A stretch of DNA of 64,000 bases. It comes from an uncultured Phycisphaerales bacterium. Its GTDB lineage: Bacteria > Planctomycetota > Phycisphaerae > Phycisphaerales > UBA1924. Of this stretch, positions 25,790 through 33,325 are shown piece after piece. The stretch is from positions 1 through 64,000 of the forward strand of contig CALMPG010000116.1 of assembly GCA_937871915.1 (NCBI GenBank). The letters run 5' to 3'. The notes beneath the pieces were generated by a model. It ran no database searches and was not told where the DNA came from. It saw nothing but the letters and a program-made list of their open reading frames with translations. The stretch's first letter is position 1, and every line of letters starts with the position of its first letter. A program made the position numbers and the translations under genes.

Positions 25790-26959
25790 GTGGACCAGAC
25801 CACCCATGACTCCGCCACGCTCTCCGAGCAGGTGATCAACGCCTGCCACGCGATGGGCTTCGCTCTCGCCGGCATCGCCCCCGCCGCGCCGGCGTCTCGC
25901 CCGACGGAGTTCAAGGCCTGGCTCGCCTCCGGCAACCACGGCGACATGGACTACATGGCCGAGGCCGTCAACGAACGCCTCGACATCCGCACGCTCCTCC
26001 CCGGGGCGAAGTCCGTCATCATCGTCGCCGATCAGTACGCCGCGCGGGGGAGCGAACCCGTGCCACCGGTTGCCGCGGCTCTGGGCGGCAACCGGTGCGA
26101 CCACCCCACGCACCCGACGGGCCGCATCGCCAAGTACGCCCGCGGGCGCGACTACCACGCCGTCATCCGCCGCCGCCTCCACGCCCTCGCAGATCGCCTG
26201 CGCGAACTCCCCGCCGCCAAGGGCCTGCACTACCGCACGTTCGTGGACACCGCCCCGGTCCTCGAACGCGAGCACGCCGCGCGGGCAAACCTCCGAACCG
26301 CCGACGGCGGTGGGGGGGCGTTCATCGGCAAGCACACACTTCTCATCCACCCTCGGCTCGGCTCGTATCTCCTTCTCGGCGGCATTGCGACCACGCTCGA
26401 CCTCTGTTCTCCGCACTCGGCACTCGGCACTCGGCACTCGGCACTCACGCCCTGCGGCACCTGCACCCGCTGCATCGACGCCTGCCCGACGCAGGCCATC
26501 ACGCCGAATCACGTGAACGCCACCCGCTGCATCTCGTACCTGACCCTCGAGCACCGCACGCTCATCGACCCCGCGCTGCACGCCGCGATGGGCGATCACC
26601 TCCTCGGCTGCGACATCTGCCAGGATGTCTGCCCTTTCAACCATCCGCACCCCAGCGAGCACGCGGGTGCGTACCTCTACCCCGCCTACGCCGACGAGCA
26701 CCGGCGCGCCAGCCCTCCGATTCTGGAAGTTCTCAACTGGACCGAGGCCGACCGCACGCGCGTTCTGGGCACTTCCGCCGCCAAGCGTGCCAGCCTGTCC
26801 ATGCTCAAGCGCAACGCCATCATCGCCGCCGCGAACGCCCTCGCGTCCCGGCCGGACGAGAACCTCCGTTCCGCCCTCACCCGCCTCGCCGCCGATCCCA
26901 CCGAGCACCCTCTCGTTCGCGAAACCGCCGACCAGGCCCGCGCCCGCCTCCGGTCCTGA
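25790..26959 (+). CDS. queG: Epoxyqueuosine reductase (QueG) with in-frame repeat insertions
   Basis: 389 residues from GTG 25790. QueG reduces epoxyqueuosine to queuosine in tRNA anticodons, using cobalamin and two 4Fe-4S clusters. Family marks include the N-terminal GFALAGIAPA, GNHGDMDYM, AKYARGRDYH, VDTAPVLEREHAARA and IGKHTLLIHPRLGSY. Both ferredoxin motifs are present: CGTCTRCIDACPTQAI and CDICQDVCPF. Compared with typical QueG there are in-frame extra segments at about residues 88-103, 168-178 and 208-220, and each coincides with a palindrome or heptamer repeat in the DNA (26064, 26297, 26413). All lie between conserved motifs, so activity may survive. Confidence 0.93.
   Translation: MDQTTHDSATLSEQVINACHAMGFALAGIAPAAPASRPTEFKAWLASGNHGDMDYMAEAVNERLDIRTLLPGAKSVIIVADQYAARGSEPVPPVAAALGGNRCDHPTHPTGRIAKYARGRDYHAVIRRRLHALADRLRELPAAKGLHYRTFVDTAPVLEREHAARANLRTADGGGGAFIGKHTLLIHPRLGSYLLLGGIATTLDLCSPHSALGTRHSALTPCGTCTRCIDACPTQAITPNHVNATRCISYLTLEHRTLIDPALHAAMGDHLLGCDICQDVCPFNHPHPSEHAGAYLYPAYADEHRRASPPILEVLNWTEADRTRVLGTSAAKRASLSMLKRNAIIAAANALASRPDENLRSALTRLAADPTEHPLVRETADQARARLRS
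26064..26097. repeat. Palindromic element inside queG (13-bp stem)
   Basis: Perfect arms CACCGGTTGCCGC and GCGGCAACCGGTG flank loop GGCTCTGG. It is in frame and coincides with extra residues before the conserved GRIAKYARGRDYH motif. Related copies lie at 33267 and 45909. Confidence 0.85.
26297..26311. repeat. Short palindrome inside queG
   Basis: ACCGCC-GAC-GGCGGT, a 6-bp perfect stem, occupies the site where QueG relatives have a short Gly-Leu-Gly link before IGKHTLLIHP. It adds about ten residues (LRTADGGGG). Confidence 0.6.
26413..26447. repeat. Heptanucleotide repeat GCACTCG inside queG
   Basis: Five tandem 7-mers (GCACTCG x4, GCACTCA) encode HSALGTRHSALGTRHSAL between the C-terminal strand of the reductase core and the first ferredoxin motif. 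The same heptamer occurs upstream of the 19441 gene. Confidence 0.85.
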
Positions 26960-27010
26960 TCCCGATCCCAATCCTGATCTTGATCCCGATCTTGATCTTG
27001 ATCCCGATTT
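26957..27010. repeat. Nine-unit hexamer repeat YGATCY at the queG stop
   Basis: Nine 6-bp units (TGATCC, CGATCC, CAATCC, TGATCT and so on) start exactly at the queG TGA. They provide seven GATC sites in about 50 bp between two convergent genes. No other array of this kind is seen in the window. Confidence 0.85.
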
Positions 27011-27030
27011 CTTCCTTCTTTGCTTCCGCC

Positions 27031-28425
27031 CTACACCTCCGCCTCATCCCCGTATTCCGGCATCCCCGCCTCAAACCCGAACCGCTCCTTCAACTTCGCC
27101 TTGAGCACGCCACGCGGCCCGTTCTCCCCGTGCGTCAGGATCACCTTCGTTCCCGATCCCTTGAACGGCGCGGCCCACGCCAGCAGCCCCGATTGCCCCG
27201 CGTGCGCCGAGAATCCGCCCAGCGTGTGCACCGACGCCTTGACCTCGACCGTGTCCCGGAAGATCCGCACGCTTTTGGCCCCATCCACCAGCCGCCGCCC
27301 CAGCGTTCCCTGCCCCTGATACCCCACGATCACCACGCACGTGTTGGGGTTCGGAAGGCTGTGGTAGAGGTGGTGCATGATCCGGCCGCCCGAGCACATG
27401 CCACTGGCCGAGATGATCACCATGCTGCCCGTCGAGGTGTTGAGCCGCTTGGACTCGTCCACCGAGCGGGTGTATGTCAGCCCGGGAAAGTTCAGCGGCG
27501 AGCCGTGGTTGCTCAGCACATCCCTCGACTCGGCGTCGTAGAGGTTCGTGAACCGCCGGTACAGGTCCGTCGTCTCCGTCGCCATCGGGCTGTCCACGTA
27601 CACGCGTATGTTCTTGAGCGAGCCCTCGCGCAGAAACTCCCCGATGTGGTACACGATGTCCTGCGTCCGCCCCACCGCGAACGCGGGGATCAGCACCTTC
27701 GCCCCCGCCGACTGTGCTTTCCGCAGGATGTCCAGCAGTTCCGCCCGCGTCGCCTCCAGCGACTTGTGGTCGCGGTCGCCGTAGGTCGATTCCAGAATCG
27801 TCAGGTCGCCCGCGGGCGGCGTCACCGGATCGCGCAGGATCGGCGACCCCGCCACGCCGACGTCCCCCGAGAACACGATGTTCACCGTCCGTGCCCCGTC
27901 GTGGACGGTCATCCGCACGCTCCCCGACCCGAGGATGTGCCCCGCGTCGAAGTACTCGACGGTGATTCCCGGCGCGATCTCGCGCGGCTGGCGATAGTTG
28001 ATCAGCGAGATCAGCGAGAGCGTCGGCTCCACGTCCTCGGGAACGTACAGCGCGACCACCTGCGGCTCATCCGGCTTGCGAAGCCGCCGGTTGAACCGCT
28101 CCGCGTCGTCCTGCTGGATGCGGGCCGAGTCGTGCAGGACGATCGCCGTGATCTCCGCCGTCGCCGGCGTGCAGTGGATCCGCCCCTGAAACCCCGCCCT
28201 CACCAGCAGCGGCAACCGCCCGCAGTGGTCCAGGTGCGCGTGCGTGAGCACCACGGCGTCGAGCGTGGACATATCACCCGGGGGCATCCGCCGGTTGTGC
28301 TCGTCGGCCTCGTGCTCCCCCTGGTGCATGCCCATGTCCACCATGACCCGGGCCTTGTCGGTGGTGACGATGTAGCAGGAGCCGGTCACCTCGCCCGCCG
28401 CGCCGTAGAAGCCGATCTTGACCAT
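27031..28425 (-). CDS. MBL-fold RNA-processing exonuclease, CPSF/Ysh1 type
   Basis: 464 residues from ATG 28425 (a TTG two codons earlier also exists). The metallo-beta-lactamase motifs are clear: THAHLDHCGRLP, DAGHILGSGS, FSGDVG. A beta-CASP domain follows, with VLIPAFAVGRTQDIVY and SPMATETTDLY, then an RMMBL-type end (KASVHTLGGFSAHAGQ, ILTHGENGPRGVLK). This is the archaeal/bacterial CPSF73-like ribonuclease family that cleaves or trims RNA in the cytoplasm. It converges on queG across the hexamer repeat. The biological substrate is not predictable. Confidence 0.92.
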   Translation of the reverse strand: MVKIGFYGAAGEVTGSCYIVTTDKARVMVDMGMHQGEHEADEHNRRMPPGDMSTLDAVVLTHAHLDHCGRLPLLVRAGFQGRIHCTPATAEITAIVLHDSARIQQDDAERFNRRLRKPDEPQVVALYVPEDVEPTLSLISLINYRQPREIAPGITVEYFDAGHILGSGSVRMTVHDGARTVNIVFSGDVGVAGSPILRDPVTPPAGDLTILESTYGDRDHKSLEATRAELLDILRKAQSAGAKVLIPAFAVGRTQDIVYHIGEFLREGSLKNIRVYVDSPMATETTDLYRRFTNLYDAESRDVLSNHGSPLNFPGLTYTRSVDESKRLNTSTGSMVIISASGMCSGGRIMHHLYHSLPNPNTCVVIVGYQGQGTLGRRLVDGAKSVRIFRDTVEVKASVHTLGGFSAHAGQSGLLAWAAPFKGSGTKVILTHGENGPRGVLKAKLKERFGFEAGMPEYGDEAEV

Positions 28426-28451
28426 GAACAACCGTAGACTCCAAAGTCACC

Positions 28452-28556
28452 TCACCACGGAGACACGCAGGCACAGAGAAGAACAGGGAGGAAGGAAGTT
28501 TGGGATCCAAGCCGGGCCGTCATGGCTTTCTCCGTGCCTCTGTGTCACTGTGGTGA
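28452..28556. repeat. MITE-like element: inverted arms of three 8-bp CACGGAG units
   Basis: Two 29-bp arms (28452-28480 and 28528-28556) are inverted and match at 24 of 29 positions. Each arm is three 8-mers of the form CACGGAGA/CACGCAGG/CACAGAGA. They flank 47 bp and sit between divergent genes. A second element of the same design lies at 35257. Confidence 0.8.
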
Positions 28557-28608
28557 CTCTCCCCCATGAACCGCCCCGGCCCGGCGGCGTACAAATACCG
28601 CGTTGAAC

Positions 28609-29736
28609 ATGATCCCTTCCCACCACGGCCACATCCCCTCCACGCGTCCCGAGCCCGTCCCCGGCGTCCGGCGCGTGATGCACCGCGCCGTCACCGGGGC
28701 CCGCGGGGCGGTGCCGCGCTACACGCGCGAGCTCATCGCCTCCGTCGCCGAGCGTCTCGGGGCCCAGGCGCCCGTCGAGCCGTCGGCCCAGATCGAGGCC
28801 TTCACCCAGGCGGATCTGGCCGCGCTCTGGATCGGCCACGCCACGGTGCTCCTGCACGTCGGCGGCGTGGGCGGCATCACCATCCTCACCGACCCGGTCT
28901 TCAGCCGCCGCATCGGCATGAGCGTGGGCGGCATGACCCTGGGCCTGGCCCGCATCGCCCCGCCGGCGATCGACATCGCCCACCTCCCGCCCATCGACCT
29001 GGTGCTGCTCTCGCACGCCCACTTCGACCACCTCGACCGCCCATCCCTCCGGCGTCTGGTCGGCGCGGGGACCGGGCCGCGCCACAACGAGTTCAAGGAC
29101 CCGGGCCTCCCCGCCCCGGCCCGGAACGCGGCCGTCATCACCGCCACCCACACCCGGCGCCTCATCCCCCAGGGCTACGGCGAGATCATCGAACTTCCCT
29201 GGCAGAGATCGGCCCGCGTCAGCGTCGAGGCCTCGCGCCGAAATGGGAGTGGGGGGGGTGCGGGGGGTGGGGGGGGGGATGATCCTGGCACGCCTCCTGC
29301 GCCCAAGCACCTCACCATCACCGCCATCAAGCCCGAGCACTGGGGGGCCCGCACCGCCTACGACCGCCACCGCCGCTTCAACTCGTATCTGATCGAATCC
29401 AACCACCACCGCATCCTCTTCGCCGGCGACACCGCCCATACCCACGCCTTCGACCACCTCGGCCCCGTCGATCTGGCCATCTTCGGCATCGGCGCGTACA
29501 ACCCGTGGGAGCACGCCCACGCGACCCCGGAGCAGGTCTGGAGCATGTACACGCACCTGGGCGCCCCGGCCCACGACGCCCCGCACGGCCACCTGCTCCC
29601 CATGCACCACTCCACCTTCATCCTCAGCCGCGAGCCCGTCGCCGAGCCCCTCGAGCGGCTCAGGCACATCGCCGGCCCGCACACGGGCCGCATCGTTGCG
29701 GAGATGCCGGGGAAGATGTGGGCGATGCTCAAATAG
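28609..29736 (+). CDS. MBL-fold hydrolase, UlaG/NAPE-PLD-like
   Basis: 375 residues from ATG 28609 (a TTG lies two codons upstream). It has the UlaG-like core: LAALWIGHATVLLHV, ILTDPVFSRRIG, LLSHAHFDHLDRPSL, EHWGARTAYDRHRRFNSYLIE and ILFAGDTAHTHAF, with HLLPMHHSTFILS near the end. Members hydrolyse phosphodiesters or lactones such as N-acyl-phosphatidylethanolamine or ascorbate-6-phosphate lactone. The substrate is not evident. A G-rich low-complexity stretch (29247-29278) adds a GSGGGAGGGGGDD linker between the metal-binding halves. Confidence 0.9.
   Translation: MIPSHHGHIPSTRPEPVPGVRRVMHRAVTGARGAVPRYTRELIASVAERLGAQAPVEPSAQIEAFTQADLAALWIGHATVLLHVGGVGGITILTDPVFSRRIGMSVGGMTLGLARIAPPAIDIAHLPPIDLVLLSHAHFDHLDRPSLRRLVGAGTGPRHNEFKDPGLPAPARNAAVITATHTRRLIPQGYGEIIELPWQRSARVSVEASRRNGSGGGAGGGGGDDPGTPPAPKHLTITAIKPEHWGARTAYDRHRRFNSYLIESNHHRILFAGDTAHTHAFDHLGPVDLAIFGIGAYNPWEHAHATPEQVWSMYTHLGAPAHDAPHGHLLPMHHSTFILSREPVAEPLERLRHIAGPHTGRIVAEMPGKMWAMLK
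29247..29278. repeat. G-rich low-complexity insert in the MBL hydrolase gene
   Basis: G runs of 8, 6 and 8-9 bases encode a flexible Ser/Gly-rich loop in frame. A similar G-rich stretch lies in the secreted-protein gene near 48162-48191. Confidence 0.7.
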
Positions 29737-29763
29737 CAAATAGCAAAGCGCAAATGGCAGATC
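29729..29763. repeat. Heptanucleotide repeat GCAAATA at a gene end
   Basis: Five 7-mers (TCAAATA, GCAAATA, GCAAAGC, GCAAATG, GCAGATC) start within the last codons of the MBL hydrolase and include its stop. The same family occurs reversed at 50674 and 52778. Confidence 0.75.
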
Positions 29764-29894
29764 AGAGCCGAGCGGCGACCCCCCAAGCCGCCGGTGTATC
29801 TGGTGGGTTTGGCGCGCCAGTGCAGGAAGGGACTCCGCCGAGCCTCCGCCCCTTCCCGCACCCATCCCCGCGAAAGGCGAAGGCACTCAACGCT

Positions 29895-31337
29895 CTACGA
29901 GCAGCCTGCGAGCCAAGCGTCGAGGAACTCGAAGATGTCGGTGACACTGATCCCGTGCACGCCGTTGAAGTCGGCGCGAGGATTGCCCGCGAGCCAGGTG
30001 TTGAGAAAGTCGAAGATGTCCTGAACCTCGAGACCGTTGGAGCAGTTGAAGTCTGCGGGGCAAATGGTGTAAGTCGCCTCGTTGCTCGTGACTATTGATC
30101 CGCACCTGTCGGAGAGGATGCAACGGACTTGCCAGTGCTGTGGCACATTCCCCATGCCGAGGCAGGAACGAATACCAATGCGCACCGTGGGTGAGTTGAG
30201 CGGCGTGGCGTATGCGGCGCCGCCGCACGGAAGGGCAACGGCTTCGCTGCCGATCGTCTGCCATTGATTTGCGCCAGTCTCGATTTGCCAGTGATAGATG
30301 AGAGGAGCGCTACCCGCTGCGGCAATCGTGAAACTTGCCGAGCCGTTTGGACAGGCAACATGTGCCACCGGCTGAGCAGTGATGACCGGGGCCGTGGCAA
30401 TGCAGGGCACACCGAGTTCCCAAGTATCGCTGAAGAACACGTTTGTGAACACACCGCCTGCAAGCACTATCACGCCGCGGGCCACGTCGTAGGTCATCGC
30501 GTGGCCGTACCTCGCCGAGGGCCCGCTCGTCGTCTGCTGCGACCACGCGGTTCCATTCCATTCCCAAGTGTCGTCGTGGGGGGGATCGCTGTTGCCGCCG
30601 AAGAGGATGGTGACGCCGCGGACCGTGTCATAGACCATCGCGTGATAGCCCCGTTGCGAGGGACCAACGACTGGACGCTGCGTCCACGCCGTGCCGTTCC
30701 ATTCCCAAGTGTCCGCAGCGGCCCCGTCACCGCTGAAAAGGACGGTGACGCCACGCGCCGTGTCGTAGTCCACCGCATGGCCTGCACGCGGCGTGGGGCC
30801 GCTAACCGTGCGTTGAGTCCAGACAATCCCGTTCCACTCCCAAGTCTCACCGTTGAGGTCGCTGTTTGCCCCTGCGTAGCCGCCGAAGAGGACAGTGACG
30901 CCGCGAGCCGAGTCGTAGGCCATGGCCGTGAGGGCGCGGGGAGATGGGCCCGTGACGAGCCTCTGGGCCCAGACGGTCCCGTTCCACTCCCAAGTTTCGC
31001 CGAGCGCGCCGGTGGCGTCATGGCCACCGAAGAGAACGGTCACATCGCGAGCCGCGTCGTATGCCATCGCGTGGCCTGCTCGCGTCGGGGGGCCGATCAC
31101 CATTCGCCTCGTCCAAATGGCTCCATCCCATTCCCAGGTATCAGCCGAGTTCCCAAACAGGACGGATATCCCTCGTGCCGAGTCGTAGGCCATCGCGTGT
31201 TGGTACTGAGGCCAAAGGCCACTCGCCCGCTCTACCCAAGCAACCCCTTGTGCGGCCGCCTGCACGGACGTGAGCGCGAAGAGCGCGAGCACGATCACCA
31301 ACGCGGCGGAGATACGACTGCGCCACTGTGGTGACAT
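29895..31337 (-). CDS. Secreted Kelch-repeat protein with C-terminal dockerin pair
   Basis: 480 residues from ATG 31337. The signal peptide is clear (SAALVIVLALFALTSVQAAAQ), which decides the start although the frame is open 116 codons further upstream. Six Kelch-like units follow, each with HAMAYD.ARG.TVLFGG...ETWEWNG..W.Q, giving a beta-propeller. An Ig-like domain (about 325-410, Cys-containing) precedes two dockerin repeats (ADFN...QDIFDFLNTWLAG and ADFN...TDIFEFLDAWLAGC). The protein ends in GCS. Location is predicted extracellular or surface-attached. No cohesin partner is visible. Confidence 0.87.
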   Translation of the reverse strand: MSPQWRSRISAALVIVLALFALTSVQAAAQGVAWVERASGLWPQYQHAMAYDSARGISVLFGNSADTWEWDGAIWTRRMVIGPPTRAGHAMAYDAARDVTVLFGGHDATGALGETWEWNGTVWAQRLVTGPSPRALTAMAYDSARGVTVLFGGYAGANSDLNGETWEWNGIVWTQRTVSGPTPRAGHAVDYDTARGVTVLFSGDGAAADTWEWNGTAWTQRPVVGPSQRGYHAMVYDTVRGVTILFGGNSDPPHDDTWEWNGTAWSQQTTSGPSARYGHAMTYDVARGVIVLAGGVFTNVFFSDTWELGVPCIATAPVITAQPVAHVACPNGSASFTIAAAGSAPLIYHWQIETGANQWQTIGSEAVALPCGGAAYATPLNSPTVRIGIRSCLGMGNVPQHWQVRCILSDRCGSIVTSNEATYTICPADFNCSNGLEVQDIFDFLNTWLAGNPRADFNGVHGISVTDIFEFLDAWLAGCS

Positions 31338-31714
31338 TAGTTTGAGCAAGGCTGACCTCTCGTTCGGGTTACCTTTAGGTCGGGACAGGACGCCGCCAAA
31401 CATCACTATACAGCATCCCTGCCGCCGGACCAAGACCAATCCAGCCCAGAGGGACCACGGGCGTTGTCCCTGCGACGCCTCGGGCGGCGGGGGTGGTGCC
31501 CAATGTGTTCGCCGATGGCGGCTCCGAAAGCCGCACCGTCCCGACAAGCGTGCCCGCGCTCGTCGCGTGCGTCTAGTCATTTGGGACCTGAGTTCGCCCA
31601 ATTCCGCGAACGTGGCGGGTGGCATTGAGAGTTTTCCAAGCCGTGCTACCACCGCAACTTCGGGCGGTCGGTGGGCCCTGGGCAATCCGCACCTTTGCGG
31701 CGATCCCTACCCGC
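31338..31714. other. Gene-free stretch upstream of the Kelch/dockerin gene
   Basis: About 375 bp between the Kelch/dockerin start and the cardiolipin synthase stop. GC is lower than in neighbouring genes. Open frames here are short and lack recognisable starts or motifs. It probably carries the Kelch gene promoter. Confidence 0.45.
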
Positions 31715-33238
31715 TTACAGCAGCGGCCCCATCAACCGCGCCGAGTTGTCTCGCAGCCGCGCCCACACCGATCGCTGGCTCCACTCCTCCGCCGAGACCC
31801 GTCTGGAGGTCTTCAAGTACGCCCGCTGCAGCGCGACGAGCTCCCCCGCGAAGGCCGCGTCGTACACGAACATGGTGGCCTCGAAGTTCAGGAAGAACGA
31901 GCGCTGGTCCATGTTCGCCGATCCCACCACGCCCATCTTCGAGTCCACCGTGATCACCTTTGAGTGCAGCAGGCCCCCGAGGTACTCGTGGAGTTCCACG
32001 CCCGCGTCGAGCAGGTCCTCGTAGTGGGCCCGGCCCGCCGCGGCCACGATCGGCGCGTCCGACACGTCCGGCAGCACCATCACCACCCTCACCCCGCGCG
32101 TCGCCGCGGCCGTGATCGCCTCGAGCAGCGACGCGTCGGGCACGAAGTACGGCGTGGTCATCACGATCTCCTTGCGGGCCGCGTAGAGCGCCGTGAGCAG
32201 CGCCTGGTGGATCGCCTGCGGCGTCGGGCCCGGGCCGGAGGCGACCACCTGCACCGCCGCGCCCGCGGAGGTGTTTCCATCGACGTCCCGCAGCTCGAAC
32301 CGCGGCTCGGGCAGGTACGGCCCGAGGTCCTCAAAGGGCTCCTCGCTGTCGAGCTTCCAATCCCGGAGGAACGTCGCCGCCAGCGCCTGGGCCGCCGGCC
32401 CCTCCACCCGCACCGTCGCGTCGATCCACCGCCCCCGCCCCGAGCTGCCGCTGCCGCTGCCCCCGGTTCCGATCGCCTTGGCCCAGCGCGGCGAGGAGTA
32501 TTCCACATCGTGGATGTTCTGGCTCCCGCAATACCCGACCCGCCCGTCGAACACCGCGATCTTGCGGTGGTTGCGCAGATCGATCCGCGCGAAGGGCAGC
32601 CGCAGCACGCTCACGGGCAGGGCCTCGACGACCTGGATCCCCGCCGCCCGCATCGCCGCGCTCTGCTGGTGGCGAAGGAACGCGTGGCTCCCCGCCCCGT
32701 CCACGAGCACGCGCACGATCACGCCGCGCCCCACCGCGGCGGCCAGGGCCTCGGCGATGATCGCCCCCGACCGGTCGGGCATCCAGATGTAGTAGCACAT
32801 GTGGATGTGGTGCGTGGCCGCGTCGATGTCGGCCCTGAGCGACCCGAGCATCGCCGCGTTGTCGCCGAAGAGCCGCAGCGTGTTCCCCGGCAGCGGCGGC
32901 AGCCCCGTCATGGCCGTCCCGAACCGCGCGATGGGCTCGAGTTCCGGGGCCACCGGGCTCACCTTGGGCCGGCGCGTCTCCATGATCTCCGCGGCCAGCC
33001 TCCGGAGCCTCTCCGTCACCTTCTTGTACCGGCGGGCCCGGCGCGTCCCCAGGCTCGACCCGCCCACCATGAAGTACACGAGCATCCCGAGGATCGGCAC
33101 GAACAGGATGATCGCCAGCCACGCCAGGGACGTCGCGACGGCCCGCCGGCGCAGGATGACGTGCACGGCCAACCCCAGGCGCGCCAGCCACTCGATGCTC
33201 AGCAGCGTGATGGCGGGCCAGCCGGTGTACCAGTGCAT
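31715..33238 (-). CDS. cls: Cardiolipin synthase (phospholipase D family)
   Basis: 507 residues from ATG 33238, preceded by GGAGAG about 9 nt upstream; a GTG ten codons earlier (33268) lies in a palindrome. Two N-terminal membrane helices (AITLLSIEWLARLGLAVHVIL, SLAWLAIILFVPILGMLVYFMVGG) precede two PLD domains. Both HKD motifs are intact: HRKIAVFDGRVGYCGS and HSKVITVDSKMGVVGSANMD. The enzyme condenses phosphatidylglycerol (or related lipids) to cardiolipin at the inner membrane. A Gly/Ser-rich insert (GTGGSGSGSSGRGR) lies within the first PLD domain. Confidence 0.93.
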   Translation of the reverse strand: MHWYTGWPAITLLSIEWLARLGLAVHVILRRRAVATSLAWLAIILFVPILGMLVYFMVGGSSLGTRRARRYKKVTERLRRLAAEIMETRRPKVSPVAPELEPIARFGTAMTGLPPLPGNTLRLFGDNAAMLGSLRADIDAATHHIHMCYYIWMPDRSGAIIAEALAAAVGRGVIVRVLVDGAGSHAFLRHQQSAAMRAAGIQVVEALPVSVLRLPFARIDLRNHRKIAVFDGRVGYCGSQNIHDVEYSSPRWAKAIGTGGSGSGSSGRGRWIDATVRVEGPAAQALAATFLRDWKLDSEEPFEDLGPYLPEPRFELRDVDGNTSAGAAVQVVASGPGPTPQAIHQALLTALYAARKEIVMTTPYFVPDASLLEAITAAATRGVRVVMVLPDVSDAPIVAAAGRAHYEDLLDAGVELHEYLGGLLHSKVITVDSKMGVVGSANMDQRSFFLNFEATMFVYDAAFAGELVALQRAYLKTSRRVSAEEWSQRSVWARLRDNSARLMGPLL

Positions 33239-33266
33239 GAACAGGACTCTCCACGCATCCCGTGCC

Positions 33267-33300
33267 ACCGGTTGCCGCCGCTCGGAGCGGCAAGGGGTGG
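33267..33300. repeat. Palindromic element upstream of the cls start
   Basis: Left arm CACCGGTTGCCGC is identical to that in queG at 26064; the right arm GCGGCAAGGGGTG pairs with one mismatch. It lies between the cls and photolyase genes, so the family is intergenic here and coding in queG. Confidence 0.75.
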
Positions 33301-33325
33301 CGGCGATGCACTATCATTGGATCCA

